64,000 nt of DNA from an uncultured Lachnospiraceae bacterium (GTDB taxonomy: Bacteria > Bacillota > Clostridia > Lachnospirales > Lachnospiraceae): the NCBI GenBank assembly GCA_902780405.1, contig CACZFI010000003.1:186001-250000 (forward strand). Reading direction: 5' to 3'. The notes under the pieces are model-generated. The model worked only from the letters and a program-made list of their open reading frames with translations. It did no database searches and was not told the origin of the DNA. Every line of letters begins with the position of its first letter. Position 1 is the stretch's first letter. Below are positions 1 to 9,605 of this stretch, one piece after another. Both the position numbers and the translations under genes were made by a program.

Positions 1-422
1 ATATTGATGCCCGCAACACAGTTTAAGTAGCGGACAGCGAAGGAAAGCTCCGGTGTCGGGCGCAGGGACTCAAAGACATAAGCCTTGATGCCGTTCGCTG
101 CGAGGCAAAGTGCTGCCACATCCGCGAATTCCGGAGAACATCTTCTGGAGTCGAAGGCGATGGCGACGCCGCGGGACTGCTTCTTTCTGTGGATGATATA
201 GTTCGCAAGACCCTGGGTTGCCTTCGCAACCACGTAGTCGTTCATGCGGTTGATGCCGGCACCGATAATGCCGCGAAGTCCGGCGGTACCGAACTCGAGA
301 TCCGCGTAGAAACGCTCCTTGATCTCCTTCTCATCATCCTTTATGGCCAGAAGCTCCTGTCTGGTCTCCTCGCTGAAGAAGGGGTTGGTCACCCACTCTT
401 CATAAATCTTCTTGTAATCCAT
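1..422 (-). CDS. Phosphosugar mutase (phosphoglucomutase/phosphomannomutase family), N-terminal part
   Basis: The first 140 residues of a protein that runs off the left edge of the window. The start is MDYKKIYEEW, with the rest of the N-terminus containing FGTAGLRGIIGAG near residues 45-57, the typical opening of the alpha-D-phosphohexomutase superfamily (PgcA/phosphoglucomutase 2-like). The active-site phosphoserine and metal loop would lie past the edge and cannot be checked. It is the last visible gene of the minus-strand rluA-proS-cca-PEGA operon, 19 bases after the PEGA gene. Substrate (glucose-1-P, mannose-1-P or a pentose phosphate) cannot be decided from this part. Confidence 0.88.
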   Translation of the reverse strand, partial: MDYKKIYEEWVTNPFFSEETRQELLAIKDDEKEIKERFYADLEFGTAGLRGIIGAGINRMNDYVVAKATQGLANYIIHRKKQSRGVAIAFDSRRCSPEFADVAALCLAANGIKAYVFESLRPTPELSFAVRYLNCVAGIN

Positions 423-441
423 GATGTGCCTCCTCTTTCCT

Positions 442-1791
442 CTAATTCGGATCTAATTTCGTAAGCTCGGGATAGGAAAATTCCTGATCCTTGCCGTCAT
501 CCAATGATTGCACGGTGTAGCTCTTGATGATATACCCGGATTTATATAGGGTAATGGTATGCGTGCCCACCACCTTGTCGATGGTCACGGGTGCGTCGCC
601 GACATAGTCGCCGTCCACATATACCCCGGCACCCTTGGGGGTGCTTACTTTAAATTTGTTCTCGGTCACCTTGCCGGTGCCCTCGATCTCCTCCGTCGAT
701 GTACGCGTCGCCGGCGTGTCCGTCGCGGATCTTGTGGTCACCCTTGTCGTCGCGGCGGTGGTGGCTTCCGTGGTGGAATCCGTATCCGTCGCCTTCGCGT
801 CGGGATCCTCTGTAAGGCGGATCTTGATCTCCTTCCAGTCCTTGTCGATGGTAAACTGTCCGCGCTTGGGCTTGTAGCCCTTCGCCGATACCGAAAGGTT
901 GTAGGTGCCGTAGAGATTCGTATAAGTCTCTCCGTAGACATCCTCCCCCGCCACCGTGATGGTGACATCCTTCGCGTCCTTCGGTTCGAGCACAAAGGAA
1001 ACGGTGCCCGAGGGGATCGCTATAGAGGACAGATCCACCGCAATCTCCGTGTCTTTTTTCACACGAACCTGCTTGGTGTTGCTGTAGCCGGATTTGTTGA
1101 TGCGCAGGAGATAATCTCCCTCCTCTACGGGGATCAGCATATCCGCCGTCACGGGAACGATGACATCGTATCCGATCTCGACCATCCCGCCGATATAAGA
1201 ATCCTGATTCAAGAGCCTAACGTATCCGTGTCCGGTGGTCACGGCTACCGAAACCAGTTTGTTGTTAAAGATCCAAAGTGTCACCTCATCCTCGGTAGAC
1301 ACCTCGTTTAAGCTGATGCGCTTGCCCTCGTCGTAGGCGGAAGCCTTCGACCAGAGTTTCACGGTCGTGCCCTTGTAGCAGGCCTTCTCCTCGTCCGGAC
1401 TGACGCTGAATTTCTTGACCTCGCGAAGCACGGTGGTCTTGCTGTTTAATTGCATGGAGACCATCTTGTCCGTATCGGAGTAATAGACAATATCCACCAC
1501 GGCGCCGCAGGCAATCTTGTCGATGGTGATCATGCTGCCATAGGTATCCGTAACCGATACGCCGCCATGATAGTAGAGCCGCATATCTTTGTCCGTCATA
1601 CAGTCGATGACATTGATATAGCCGGCTTCGATATTCATCTCGGAGATCACCGCAGTGACGGAAACCTCCGTCCGCTCCTGCTTCGTCTCTTCCGTATCCT
1701 GATACACCTTCACGCCGCCCTTGTCGCCCTTGCAGCCGACAAGAAAGAGCAGGATCAGGGTGATCCAAATAAGGGATTTCTTTTGTTTCAT
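442..1791 (-). CDS. PEGA-domain lipoprotein
   Basis: A 449-residue secreted lipoprotein. The N-terminus is a lipoprotein signal peptide with lipobox FLVGC (Cys20). After a charged spacer come a sheet-rich domain (about residues 40-215) and three PEGA-like beta repeats: about 215-255 (GDYLLRINKSGYS), 262-330 (GTYNLSVSAKGYKPKRG) and 382-440 (GAGVYVDGDYVGDAPV). A Thr/Ser-rich linker at about 333-370 separates the last repeat and suggests a cell-wall spacer. PEGA repeats are found in surface proteins that bind cell wall or S-layer components; no enzymatic motif is visible. It lies between cca and the phosphosugar mutase with gaps of about 20 bases. Function beyond a surface-exposed lipoprotein is unknown. 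Confidence 0.85.
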   Translation of the reverse strand: MKQKKSLIWITLILLFLVGCKGDKGGVKVYQDTEETKQERTEVSVTAVISEMNIEAGYINVIDCMTDKDMRLYYHGGVSVTDTYGSMITIDKIACGAVVDIVYYSDTDKMVSMQLNSKTTVLREVKKFSVSPDEEKACYKGTTVKLWSKASAYDEGKRISLNEVSTEDEVTLWIFNNKLVSVAVTTGHGYVRLLNQDSYIGGMVEIGYDVIVPVTADMLIPVEEGDYLLRINKSGYSNTKQVRVKKDTEIAVDLSSIAIPSGTVSFVLEPKDAKDVTITVAGEDVYGETYTNLYGTYNLSVSAKGYKPKRGQFTIDKDWKEIKIRLTEDPDAKATDTDSTTEATTAATTRVTTRSATDTPATRTSTEEIEGTGKVTENKFKVSTPKGAGVYVDGDYVGDAPVTIDKVVGTHTITLYKSGYIIKSYTVQSLDDGKDQEFSYPELTKLDPN

Positions 1792-1812
1792 GCTATTATA
1801 CCCAAAATCATG

Positions 1813-3159
1813 TCAAATGTGAAGATATTTTATAAGTGCTTCACGATTGTTGTCTTCCGGATGATCAAGCACATGCGTAAGAAGTTTGTCGAGCATTCTG
1901 CCAAGCCCCGGTCCCGCCGGCACGCCCATCTCCATCAGGTCGCGTCCGGAAAGCGCCAGTTCCTTTAAGGAAAGGCAGTCTCCGCGGCTCGTCACCGCCT
2001 GATACAGCTCCTCGAGTTTCTCGAGATAAGCGCGGCGCTCGTCCAGCCGATAGCTGCTCTGTCCGGCCATATCGGCTCTTCGAAGCTTCATATAATCCGG
2101 AAAATCCTCTGTTCCGAATTTGGCAAGGAAGTGTCTCATACCCTTCTCCGTATCACCGATGTCGTAATCGTGATAGCGAACCAGGCGTTCCACCTTCCTG
2201 ATCGTGTCGTTGTCGAATTTCAGACGGCGCAGGATCTTCACCGCATCCTTAGTGCCGATCTGCGGATGTCCGTAAAAGTGATCGATGCCCTTCTCGTCTG
2301 TCGTGTGGCAGGCAGGCTTCGCCACGTCATGCAAAAGCGCCGCATAGCGAAGATGCACCTCGGGAGGTACGGCCTCCACCACGTGGATCGTATGCTCGCC
2401 CACCGAGTAGCAGTGGTAGGGATTGTTCTGTTCCTGCTCCATCATACGGTCAAACTCCGGAAGCACCACGCCGGTGATCCCGAGCTTATACGCCTCGCGG
2501 ATCCGTCCCGGATGATTGGAGGTAAGCAGCTTGGTAAGTTCCTCGCGAATCCTCTCTGCGGAGACAAAGGCGAGGTCCAGGACATGTGTCTGGATGGCCA
2601 TACGCGTATCGTCTTCGATGGTGAAGTCGAGCTTCGCCGCAAATCTGACTGCGCGCAGTACGCGAAGCGCGTCCTCGGAGAATCGCTCTTCCGGATTCCC
2701 CACGCAGCGGATCACTCCGTCGGCAAGATCCTTCTGTCCGCCGTAGATGTCCACGAGTCCGTCCTCGTGATTATACGCCATGGCGTTGATGGTGAAATCG
2801 CGTCTCGCCAGGTCATCTGACAGAGCGCCTGTAAATGTCACGGCCTTCGGGCGTCTGTGATCTTCATAGACGCCGTCCAACCGGTAAGTCGTCACTTCAA
2901 AATCGTAGGGCACTTCGCCCAGTGTCACGGACTTCGGTACAAGTACCGTCACCGTGCCGTGCTGGATCCCGGTGTCGATCGTCTTGCCAAACAGACGCTT
3001 CACCTGCTCGGGTCTGGCGTTCGTTGTGATATCCCAGTCATGCGGCTTTAGACCAAGCACGGCATCGCGCACACATCCGCCGACGATATAGGCCTCGAAT
3101 CCGGCCTGCTTCAGCGTATCAATGATGTAATTGGCGCCGCGTGGCATCTCTATCTGCAT
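1813..3159 (-). CDS. cca: CCA tRNA nucleotidyltransferase with HD domain
   Basis: A 448-residue class II CCA-adding enzyme, which builds or repairs the 3' CCA of tRNAs from CTP and ATP. It shows the polymerase-beta head motif GGCVRDAVLGLKPHDWDITT (about 25-46, DxD metal ligands at the end), the RRDFTINAMAYN motif near 120, and an HD domain with RYAALLHDVAKP near 270-282. The appended HD phosphohydrolase is common in Firmicutes enzymes and may remove 2',3'-cyclic phosphates. Length and motif order are normal. It is in an operon with proS upstream (21-base gap), so two tRNA functions are adjacent. A poly(A) polymerase is the alternative, but the Firmicutes HD architecture favours CCA addition. 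Confidence 0.93.
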   Translation of the reverse strand: MQIEMPRGANYIIDTLKQAGFEAYIVGGCVRDAVLGLKPHDWDITTNARPEQVKRLFGKTIDTGIQHGTVTVLVPKSVTLGEVPYDFEVTTYRLDGVYEDHRRPKAVTFTGALSDDLARRDFTINAMAYNHEDGLVDIYGGQKDLADGVIRCVGNPEERFSEDALRVLRAVRFAAKLDFTIEDDTRMAIQTHVLDLAFVSAERIREELTKLLTSNHPGRIREAYKLGITGVVLPEFDRMMEQEQNNPYHCYSVGEHTIHVVEAVPPEVHLRYAALLHDVAKPACHTTDEKGIDHFYGHPQIGTKDAVKILRRLKFDNDTIRKVERLVRYHDYDIGDTEKGMRHFLAKFGTEDFPDYMKLRRADMAGQSSYRLDERRAYLEKLEELYQAVTSRGDCLSLKELALSGRDLMEMGVPAGPGLGRMLDKLLTHVLDHPEDNNREALIKYLHI

Positions 3160-3180
3160 GACTGACCTTTCATTTCTATA

Positions 3181-4614
3181 TTAGTAAGCTCTTCCGAAGT
3201 ATACCATCTTCTTCGCGGGCTTTCCGCAGTATACGCAGGTATCTGCGATGTGCTCCTGTGCGAAGGGCATACATCTTGTAGTGGCGCCGGTCTCCTCCTT
3301 GATGGCATCCTCACATGCCTGATCGCCGCACCACATGCCGCGGATAAATCCGGGCTTGTTCTCGATCGTATCCTTGAATTCATCCCATGAAGTTACGTCA
3401 TAGGTGTGTGAATCTCTATGTGCAAGTGCCTTCTCGTACATATCCTTCTGGATCGTCTCAAGCAGCTCGCCGATCTTTGCCGAAAGCTCGGTAAGCGCTA
3501 CCGTGATCTTCTCTCCCGTATCGCGGCGGACAACCAAAGCCTGTCCCGCCTCGATATCTCTCGGTCCGATCTCCACACGGAGAGGTATGCCTCGCATCTC
3601 CTGCTCAGCAAATTTGTATCCGGGGCTCTTGTCCGTCTTGTCGACCTTCACTCTGTAGTCGGCCGCAAGCATCGCGCGAAGTTCCTCTGCCTTCTCGAGT
3701 ACCCCTTCCTTCTTCTGCATGATGGGCACGATCATCACCTGTGTGGGCGCAACCCTGGGCGGAAGCTTTAAACCGCTCTCATCGCCGTGTACCATGATGA
3801 TGGCACCGATCAGTCTGGTGGTCACACCCCAGGATGTCTGATGTACATACTGAAGCTTGTTGTCTTTGTCCTGATACTGAATGCCGAAAGCCTTTGCGAA
3901 TCCGTCGCCGAAGTTGTGGCTGGTTCCGGACTGCAGTGCCTTGCCGTCGTGCATCAGAGCCTCGATGGTGTAGGTGGCTTCCGCGCCTGCAAATTTTTCC
4001 TTATCGGTCTTTCTTCCCTTGATGACGGGGATGGCGAGAACCTCTTCACAGAACTTTGCATATACCTCAAGCATCTGTGTGGTGCGTGCTTCCGCTTCCT
4101 CAGCGGTAGCGTGTGCCGTGTGGCCCTCCTGCCACAGGAACTCTCTCGAACGCAGGAAGGGTCTGGTCTCCTTCTCCCAGCGAACCACGGAACACCACTG
4201 ATTGTATACCTTGGGGAGATCCCTGTAGGACTCCACTTCCTTCTGATAGAAATCACAGAAGAGTGTCTCGGATGTGGGACGTACGCACAGTTTCTCCTGA
4301 AGGGGTGCAAGTCCGCCCTGTGTCACCCATGCAACCTCGGGTGCGAATCCCTCAACATGATCCTTCTCCTTCTGAAGAAGTGACTCGGGGATGAACATCG
4401 GCAGGTAGACGTTCTCCACGCCTGTCGCCTTGAATCTGTCGTCGAGCTGTCTCTGGATCAGCTCCCAGATCGCGTAGCCGTAAGGCTTGATCACCATACA
4501 GCCCTTCACGCTGGTGTAGTCCGTAAGCTCAGCCTTTCTGACTACGTCTGTATACCACTGTGCAAAATCCTCCTCCATGGAGGTGATCTGCTCTACCATC
4601 TTCTTGTCTGCCAT
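3181..4614 (-). CDS. proS: Proline--tRNA ligase, archaeal/eukaryotic type
   Basis: A 477-residue class II aminoacyl-tRNA synthetase that charges tRNA-Pro. Motif 2 and 3 regions are clear ([28 protein letters not shown], about 145-172). The length, the lack of the bacterial insertion domain and the C-terminal Zn-type module ([11 protein letters not shown] ... [10 protein letters not shown], ending in RAY) identify ProS type 3, the archaeal/eukaryotic form common in Clostridia. The start MADKKMVEQ follows a GGAAAGAGGAT-type site. It is 18 bases downstream of the rluA-like gene and probably transcribed with it. No T-box leader is visible in the short upstream gap. Confidence 0.96.
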   Translation of the reverse strand: MADKKMVEQITSMEEDFAQWYTDVVRKAELTDYTSVKGCMVIKPYGYAIWELIQRQLDDRFKATGVENVYLPMFIPESLLQKEKDHVEGFAPEVAWVTQGGLAPLQEKLCVRPTSETLFCDFYQKEVESYRDLPKVYNQWCSVVRWEKETRPFLRSREFLWQEGHTAHATAEEAEARTTQMLEVYAKFCEEVLAIPVIKGRKTDKEKFAGAEATYTIEALMHDGKALQSGTSHNFGDGFAKAFGIQYQDKDNKLQYVHQTSWGVTTRLIGAIIMVHGDESGLKLPPRVAPTQVMIVPIMQKKEGVLEKAEELRAMLAADYRVKVDKTDKSPGYKFAEQEMRGIPLRVEIGPRDIEAGQALVVRRDTGEKITVALTELSAKIGELLETIQKDMYEKALAHRDSHTYDVTSWDEFKDTIENKPGFIRGMWCGDQACEDAIKEETGATTRCMPFAQEHIADTCVYCGKPAKKMVYFGRAY

Positions 4615-4632
4615 ATCTATATCCTCTTTCCT

Positions 4633-5334
4633 TTAATATTCTTGTTCCAAGTCGATCACCGCGAAGGCCTCGCCCTCCGGCTCCTGCTTGATCTTTATAT
4701 GCTCACCCGTTACGGGATGGTCGAACTCCAGCCTGGTGCTGTAAAGGCCGATGGCCTTGCCGCCCTTCTTCCCGCGAAACTTCGGGTTATACTTTACGTC
4801 GCCGTAGATCCCGCAGCCGATATGAGAAAGCTGTGCTCGGATCTGATGATGTCTGCCGGTGATCAGGTGGATCAGAAGAAGTCCCAGGATCCCGTCATCC
4901 GTCTCAAACTCATCGATCAGTTCGTAGGAAAGCACCGCCTTCTTCGCGCCCTTCGCCCCGCTGTCTACGATCTTAGACATATTGGTCTTCGGGTCGCGCA
5001 CGATGTAGTCGACAATTTCCCCGCTTTCCTCCGGGATCTCTCCCGTGACGATCGCCTGGTAGTACTTGTCGATCCCTCCGTCGGTAAGCAGGTCCGTCAT
5101 ACGCGCCGCCGTCTTCTCGTCCTTCGCGAACAGCGTAAGTCCGCCCACCGGTCTGTCCAACCGGTTGATCAGGGCTGCGTATGGCTCGTCATCCGACGCG
5201 GTCTTTTCGTAGAGGTACTCCTTGATCTCCGTAACCAGATCCACATCGTTCGACTTGTCGCCCTGTACGGGCATCCCCGCCGGCTTCACCGCACAGATTA
5301 AGTATTCATCTTCGTATCGGATGTTTAACTTCAT
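4633..5334 (-). CDS. RluA-family pseudouridine synthase
   Basis: A 233-residue RNA pseudouridine synthase. The catalytic Asp lies in NRLDRPVGGLTLFAK (about residues 56-71), and the later LITGRHHQIRAQLSHIG motif (about 157-172) is diagnostic of the RluA family. There is no N-terminal S4 domain, so it resembles the short RluA/RluC-like proteins; the rRNA or tRNA target cannot be named. It is the first gene of the operon that continues through proS and cca, and all three first genes act on stable RNA. Its promoter lies in the divergent control region at 5371-5399. Confidence 0.88.
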   Translation of the reverse strand: MKLNIRYEDEYLICAVKPAGMPVQGDKSNDVDLVTEIKEYLYEKTASDDEPYAALINRLDRPVGGLTLFAKDEKTAARMTDLLTDGGIDKYYQAIVTGEIPEESGEIVDYIVRDPKTNMSKIVDSGAKGAKKAVLSYELIDEFETDDGILGLLLIHLITGRHHQIRAQLSHIGCGIYGDVKYNPKFRGKKGGKAIGLYSTRLEFDHPVTGEHIKIKQEPEGEAFAVIDLEQEY

Positions 5335-5370
5335 CTTCTCACGCTTTCTAAACTGTTAAACCATCTATGT

Positions 5371-5420
5371 ATCATACCATATCGAACAACGTTTGCAAAA
5401 TGGTTTTTCTCTGATATAAT
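5371..5420. promoter_or_regulatory. Divergent promoters sharing a palindromic -35 box
   Basis: Two sigma-A-like promoters face away from each other. Minus: -35 TTTGCA (5399-5394), 17-base spacer, -10 TATGAT (5376-5371), reading into the rluA operon. Plus: -35 TTTGCA (5392-5397), 17-base spacer, -10 TATAAT (5415-5420) preceded by an extended TG, reading into the DUF885 gene. The two -35 boxes overlap in the palindrome TTTGCAAA, so polymerase can presumably occupy only one of them at a time. Confidence 0.75.
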
Positions 5421-5462
5421 ACATTTTATATGAACAAACACAGATGATTTCGGAGGCATAAC

Positions 5463-7451
5463 ATGAAGAAATATAAAGTAAGAAAGCTATGTGCGGCGGC
5501 ACTTGCCGCAGTACTTGCCCTCTCACTTACGTCCTGCGGCGGCAAGCAGGAGGGACTCGGCGACGCCTTAAGCGGCGTCGGCAATATCGCAGAGAGCACG
5601 GAAGAGCCCGGTACCACCGAAAGCATTGCAACCCCGTCCGACGGAGTACAGCCTTATAAGGTGGCGAAGGAAGACCTGTCACCCATCGATATGGGCATCG
5701 GCAGGAACTACGCTGCCGGACCTGACATGTACGCTGACGACGGCGTAGACCTTACCTCTGCGGAAGCCGTGGCCGAGCAGAAGGCCTTTGACGCATACCT
5801 GCTCGATCAGTTTAAGGAAGGTGTGGTCTCTGATTCCATCACCCTTCACTACACCATCATCCACCCCGAGACCTACGATATCAAGGTTCCCACCGCAACC
5901 TACGGCGACGCGGAGATGACCGAGGAATCCATGGCAAAAGATAAGGCCGAGGCGGAAGAGGATGCAACGAAGCTTCGGGAATTTGATCGTTCCCTCCTGA
6001 CGAAAGAACAGAAACTCACCTATGATATCCTGAACACCCAGGTGGATTACAACATCGAATCCTACGATTTTCCGTATCTGTATGAACCCTTCGCATACAC
6101 CAGCGGTCTGCAGTCCAACGTTCCGATCACGCTCTCCGAGTACAAGCTCTATACCAAGGCGGACGTGGAGACCTATCTTGATCTGTTACGCCAGTTCCCC
6201 GCTTACGTGGACGAGCTGCTTGCGTATGAAACCGAGAAATCAAAGCGCGGACTTTTCATGAACAGCCACAGTGCCGGCGAAGTCATCCGCCAGTGTGAGG
6301 AATTCATTGCCGACCCCGACAACAACCTGATGATCGCCACCTTCAACAGTCATATCGAACAGGTGGAGGGACTTACCCCCGAGGAGATCGCATCCTACAA
6401 GGAGGCGAACGAAAAAGCCGTCAAGGAAAGCGTGATCCCCTGCTACAAAAATATCATCTCCTACTTCAAGATGCACAGAAACGACGGCAAGAACGAGCTC
6501 GGCCTCGCGCATCTGCCGAAGGGCAAGGAGTACTACGCCTACCTCTTAAAACATATGGGCAATGACCATATGACACCGGAGCAAGTGATCAATCGTTTGG
6601 ACATCTCCATCGATCAGGAGATGGAAAACCTGATGGACATCGTATACGGCAACTACGACGCCTACTCCTCCTACTTCGATGCGATGGAAGCGAAAACGCT
6701 CTACAAGGATATCGATCCCGCAACGACGATCCGCGATTTCGAAAAATTCTACGCAGACCGCATGCCCGAACTGCCCGAGATCGACTTCAAGGTAGAGAAT
6801 GTACATCCTTCTCTTGAGAAGATCGTAAGCCCGGCCTTCTTTATGACGCCGGCTTTGGACGATATTACACACAACGCCATCTACTTAAACCTCGGTGATG
6901 ATCAGGACGGACTCTGGTTCACACTGGCGCACGAGGGTATCGCGGGACACATGTTCCAGTTCTGCTACTATTTGAACACTCAGCCGGCACCGATCCGTGC
7001 GCTGCTTGATTTTAACGCATACACGGAGGGTTGGGCCACCTACATCGAGCATCAGTCCTTCGCATACTATGATCAGTACGAAAAGCCCGAGTATGCGAAC
7101 TTAGAAAGCATCAACCACCAGTTAAACCACCTTGTATCCGCAAGAGTGGAGATCGGTGTCAACTACGAAGGCTGGGACGAAGAGGCAACCAGGGAATACC
7201 TGGTAAGCAAGGGCCTAAACGGTGACGCGGCCGGCGATCTGATCGACTATGTCATCGCAGAGCCCGCCAATTATCAGATGTACATCACCGGCTGGCTTTC
7301 CTTCGAAGATCTGCGCGCACACACCAAGATGATGCTCGGTGATCTCTACGACGAAAAAGAATTCCACAAGGTGATCCTTGACGCAGGCCCCTGCCCCTTC
7401 TCGGTACTCCGCGACTGGGTAGACTCCTACATCGCCGAGAAGCTCGGTTAG
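5463..7451 (+). CDS. DUF885-family lipoprotein, putative metallopeptidase
   Basis: A 662-residue secreted lipoprotein with a signal peptide and lipobox LTSC (Cys25). The mature part is a DUF885 domain, an all-helical fold related to zinc peptidases of the M3/M32 type. The presumptive zinc site is LAHEGIAGHMFQF (HExxxxH-like, near residue 489), followed by a conserved NAYTEGWATYIE segment (about 519-530) that would give the third ligand. The RBS is TTCGGAGG before the ATG. It is followed 16 bases later by the murG-like gene, so the pair is probably co-transcribed. Peptidase activity is inferred from the motif; the substrate is unknown. Confidence 0.85.
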   Translation: MKKYKVRKLCAAALAAVLALSLTSCGGKQEGLGDALSGVGNIAESTEEPGTTESIATPSDGVQPYKVAKEDLSPIDMGIGRNYAAGPDMYADDGVDLTSAEAVAEQKAFDAYLLDQFKEGVVSDSITLHYTIIHPETYDIKVPTATYGDAEMTEESMAKDKAEAEEDATKLREFDRSLLTKEQKLTYDILNTQVDYNIESYDFPYLYEPFAYTSGLQSNVPITLSEYKLYTKADVETYLDLLRQFPAYVDELLAYETEKSKRGLFMNSHSAGEVIRQCEEFIADPDNNLMIATFNSHIEQVEGLTPEEIASYKEANEKAVKESVIPCYKNIISYFKMHRNDGKNELGLAHLPKGKEYYAYLLKHMGNDHMTPEQVINRLDISIDQEMENLMDIVYGNYDAYSSYFDAMEAKTLYKDIDPATTIRDFEKFYADRMPELPEIDFKVENVHPSLEKIVSPAFFMTPALDDITHNAIYLNLGDDQDGLWFTLAHEGIAGHMFQFCYYLNTQPAPIRALLDFNAYTEGWATYIEHQSFAYYDQYEKPEYANLESINHQLNHLVSARVEIGVNYEGWDEEATREYLVSKGLNGDAAGDLIDYVIAEPANYQMYITGWLSFEDLRAHTKMMLGDLYDEKEFHKVILDAGPCPFSVLRDWVDSYIAEKLG

Positions 7452-7467
7452 TTATTTTGAGGTTTTT

Positions 7468-8541
7468 ATGAAAAAGATTGTTTTAACCGGCGGCGGCACA
7501 GCCGGACATGTCACTCCGAATATCGCCATACTCCCGAAACTTTCGGAACTTGGCTACGAGATTTACTACATCGGTTCCAAAGACGGCATCGAAAAGAAGC
7601 TGATCGAGGACTTTGGCATCCCGTACTACGGTGTTGCCACGGGCAAGTTTCGCCGTTACCTCTCCGCCAGGAATCTTACGGATCCCTTCAAGGTGGTCCA
7701 CGGCTTAAACGAAGCGGGCCGCATCATCAAGAAGCTTCGTCCGGATGTGGTTTTTTCCAAAGGAGGTTACGTCTCGGTTCCCGTGGTTTTGGCAGCGGAC
7801 GCCCTGAAGGTTCCCGCCATCATTCACGAATCCGATATGACACCCGGTCTTGCCAACAAGATCTGCATCCCGCACGCCACTTACGTTTGCTGCAACTTCC
7901 CGGAGACGGCAGCGTCCCTTCCGGAAGGCAAGGCCATCGTCACCGGCACGCCGATCCGCGAAGAACTCTTCGCAGGCGACCGTAAGAAGGCGTATGACTT
8001 CTGCGGATTCAAGGAGGAGCGTCCGACCCTTTTGGTCATCGGAGGCAGCACCGGAAGCGTCAGTGTGAACAACGCCATCCGCGGTTCTCTCAATGAACTC
8101 ACCAAGACCTTCAACGTCATTCACCTCTGCGGCAAAGACAACTTAGATCCCGCTTACGAGGGCCGTGATGACTACGCACAGTTTGAATACATCAAGCAGG
8201 AGCTGGCAGACCTCTTCGCCCTGGCCGACATCGTGGTATCCCGTGCCGGCGCGAATGCCATCTGCGAGCTACGTGCCTTAAAGAAGCCCATGGTCTTAAT
8301 CCCCCTGCCGCTTGCCGCAAGCCGCGGCGATCAGATTCTAAATGCAGAGTCCTTTGATAAGCAGGGCCTGGCGAAGCTCCTTCGTGAGGAGGACATGACG
8401 AACGAGACACTGCTTAGCGCAGTGTCCGACGTCTATACACACCGCGACGATTTCATACAAAAAATGGAGACCGCTTCGGAAAGCGACTCCATTTCCATGA
8501 TCACCGGGTTGATCGAATCCTGCGTAAAGCAGGATGCCTAA
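7468..8541 (+). CDS. murG: MurG-type UDP-GlcNAc:lipid I N-acetylglucosaminyltransferase
   Basis: A 357-residue GT28 protein. In MurG this enzyme transfers GlcNAc to lipid I at the inner face of the membrane to give lipid II. Visible are the N-terminal glycine loop LTGGGTAGHVTPN (about 5-18), the HESDMTPGLANK acceptor-site loop near 125, GGSTGSVSVN near 193-202, and the UDP-GlcNAc-binding stretch SRAGANAICEL with SRGDQILNAESF near 252-293. Length is normal for the family. The gene is not in a dcw cluster here, as is common in Lachnospiraceae, which often have a second MurG-like protein. Its stop codon overlaps the convergent SDR gene by 4 bases. Confidence 0.88.
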   Translation: MKKIVLTGGGTAGHVTPNIAILPKLSELGYEIYYIGSKDGIEKKLIEDFGIPYYGVATGKFRRYLSARNLTDPFKVVHGLNEAGRIIKKLRPDVVFSKGGYVSVPVVLAADALKVPAIIHESDMTPGLANKICIPHATYVCCNFPETAASLPEGKAIVTGTPIREELFAGDRKKAYDFCGFKEERPTLLVIGGSTGSVSVNNAIRGSLNELTKTFNVIHLCGKDNLDPAYEGRDDYAQFEYIKQELADLFALADIVVSRAGANAICELRALKKPMVLIPLPLAASRGDQILNAESFDKQGLAKLLREEDMTNETLLSAVSDVYTHRDDFIQKMETASESDSISMITGLIESCVKQDA

Positions 8542-9590
8542 GCCCTGATGGATTTCATATATGCGATCAGTCTTTCAAAAGATTCCTTAAGACCAATCTC
8601 GGAGCGCCATGACAGGCGCTCTGTTTTTTGTGTGTCAAGCTCGATGACGATCTTCGGATTGTACCCAAGCTTTGTGGCATCCTCGGCGATATCAAAGACC
8701 ACCTTGGTCCGTCCTTCGCCGAATTCGTCTGCGATCATATGTGCCATATCCGCGATAGAGATTCCGGTTCCCGCCGCCGCGATATTGTAAGCCTCGCCGA
8801 CCTCGCCGTGGGTTAAAACCGTCAGCATGCCCGCTACCGCATCTCTAGTGTAGCAATAGTTTCTGTAAGTCTCTCCCTTGGTTTTTAACACGATATCGGT
8901 TCCCTCGATGGCCGCTCTCGCAAACTGTGCGAAGACTCTGCCGTCGTCATAGGAGATTCCCGGACCGAAGGTCTGACACAGTCTCACGATCTTCGCGGGC
9001 ACACCGTACTCCGATGCATAGGAAGCGACCAGGCACTCTGCCATACGCTTTCCTTCGGAGTAGCTACTTCGCACGGAAAGCTGGTTGATCCTTCCGTAAT
9101 CCTCCTCCGTCACCTTCTCGATTGGCGGATCGATCACGCCGTACGCCTCGAGAGAGGAAAGGTACAGGAATCCGCGGACCTTCTTATCCGCCGCAAGTTT
9201 CAGGTAGTTGTTCGTGGCCGTGATCCCGGTCATAATGGTTTCGACCGGTTTCTCCACAAAATCCTTCGAGCTGGTCATGCTGGCCGCATGGATGATGTAA
9301 TCGATCTCTCCGTCTACGGATACTGGCTCTGTCATATCTCCGCACAGGATCTTTACGTGATCCGTCGCATCTGCGAACAGTTTCTCCGCCTTCGCCTTGT
9401 TTCTTACATGCGCATAGATGGTGATCTTCCCATCCTTCATTCGGTTGTACGCGTCTAAGGCAAGGACCGTCTGCGAACCGAGCAGCCCCGTCGCACCGCT
9501 TACAAAAACCGTCTTTCCGGCAAGTGCCTCCCAGAAGGCCGCACCGGAGTTCGCCAAATATTCTGCGTCCTCAAGCATCATAGGGTTCAT
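8538..9590 (-). CDS. NAD-dependent epimerase/dehydratase (extended SDR)
   Basis: A 350-residue extended short-chain dehydrogenase. The Rossmann loop is VSGATGLLGSQ (about 30-40) and the catalytic pair is in SSYSEGKRMAE (YxxxK, about 174-184). These proteins act on nucleotide sugars (epimerisation, dehydration or keto reduction). It is the last gene of the surface-polymer operon, 15 bases after the IspD/TarI-type gene. That pairing recalls loci that reduce a ketose phosphate or nucleotide polyol before or after CDP activation, but this is an extended SDR and not the short SDR of Bcs1, so a sugar-nucleotide epimerase remains equally possible. RBS AGAGGAG. Confidence 0.85.
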   Translation of the reverse strand: MNPMMLEDAEYLANSGAAFWEALAGKTVFVSGATGLLGSQTVLALDAYNRMKDGKITIYAHVRNKAKAEKLFADATDHVKILCGDMTEPVSVDGEIDYIIHAASMTSSKDFVEKPVETIMTGITATNNYLKLAADKKVRGFLYLSSLEAYGVIDPPIEKVTEEDYGRINQLSVRSSYSEGKRMAECLVASYASEYGVPAKIVRLCQTFGPGISYDDGRVFAQFARAAIEGTDIVLKTKGETYRNYCYTRDAVAGMLTVLTHGEVGEAYNIAAAGTGISIADMAHMIADEFGEGRTKVVFDIAEDATKLGYNPKIVIELDTQKTERLSWRSEIGLKESFERLIAYMKSIRA

Positions 9591-9605
9591 ATCGTACTCC
9601 TCTTT

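Noticed and set aside
1795..1823. Promoter-like TTCACA-17-TATAAT directly before the PEGA lipoprotein gene
   Set aside because: The -10 ends 3 bases before the ATG, so transcription would begin inside the start codon. The gene is more simply read from the rluA-proS-cca operon.
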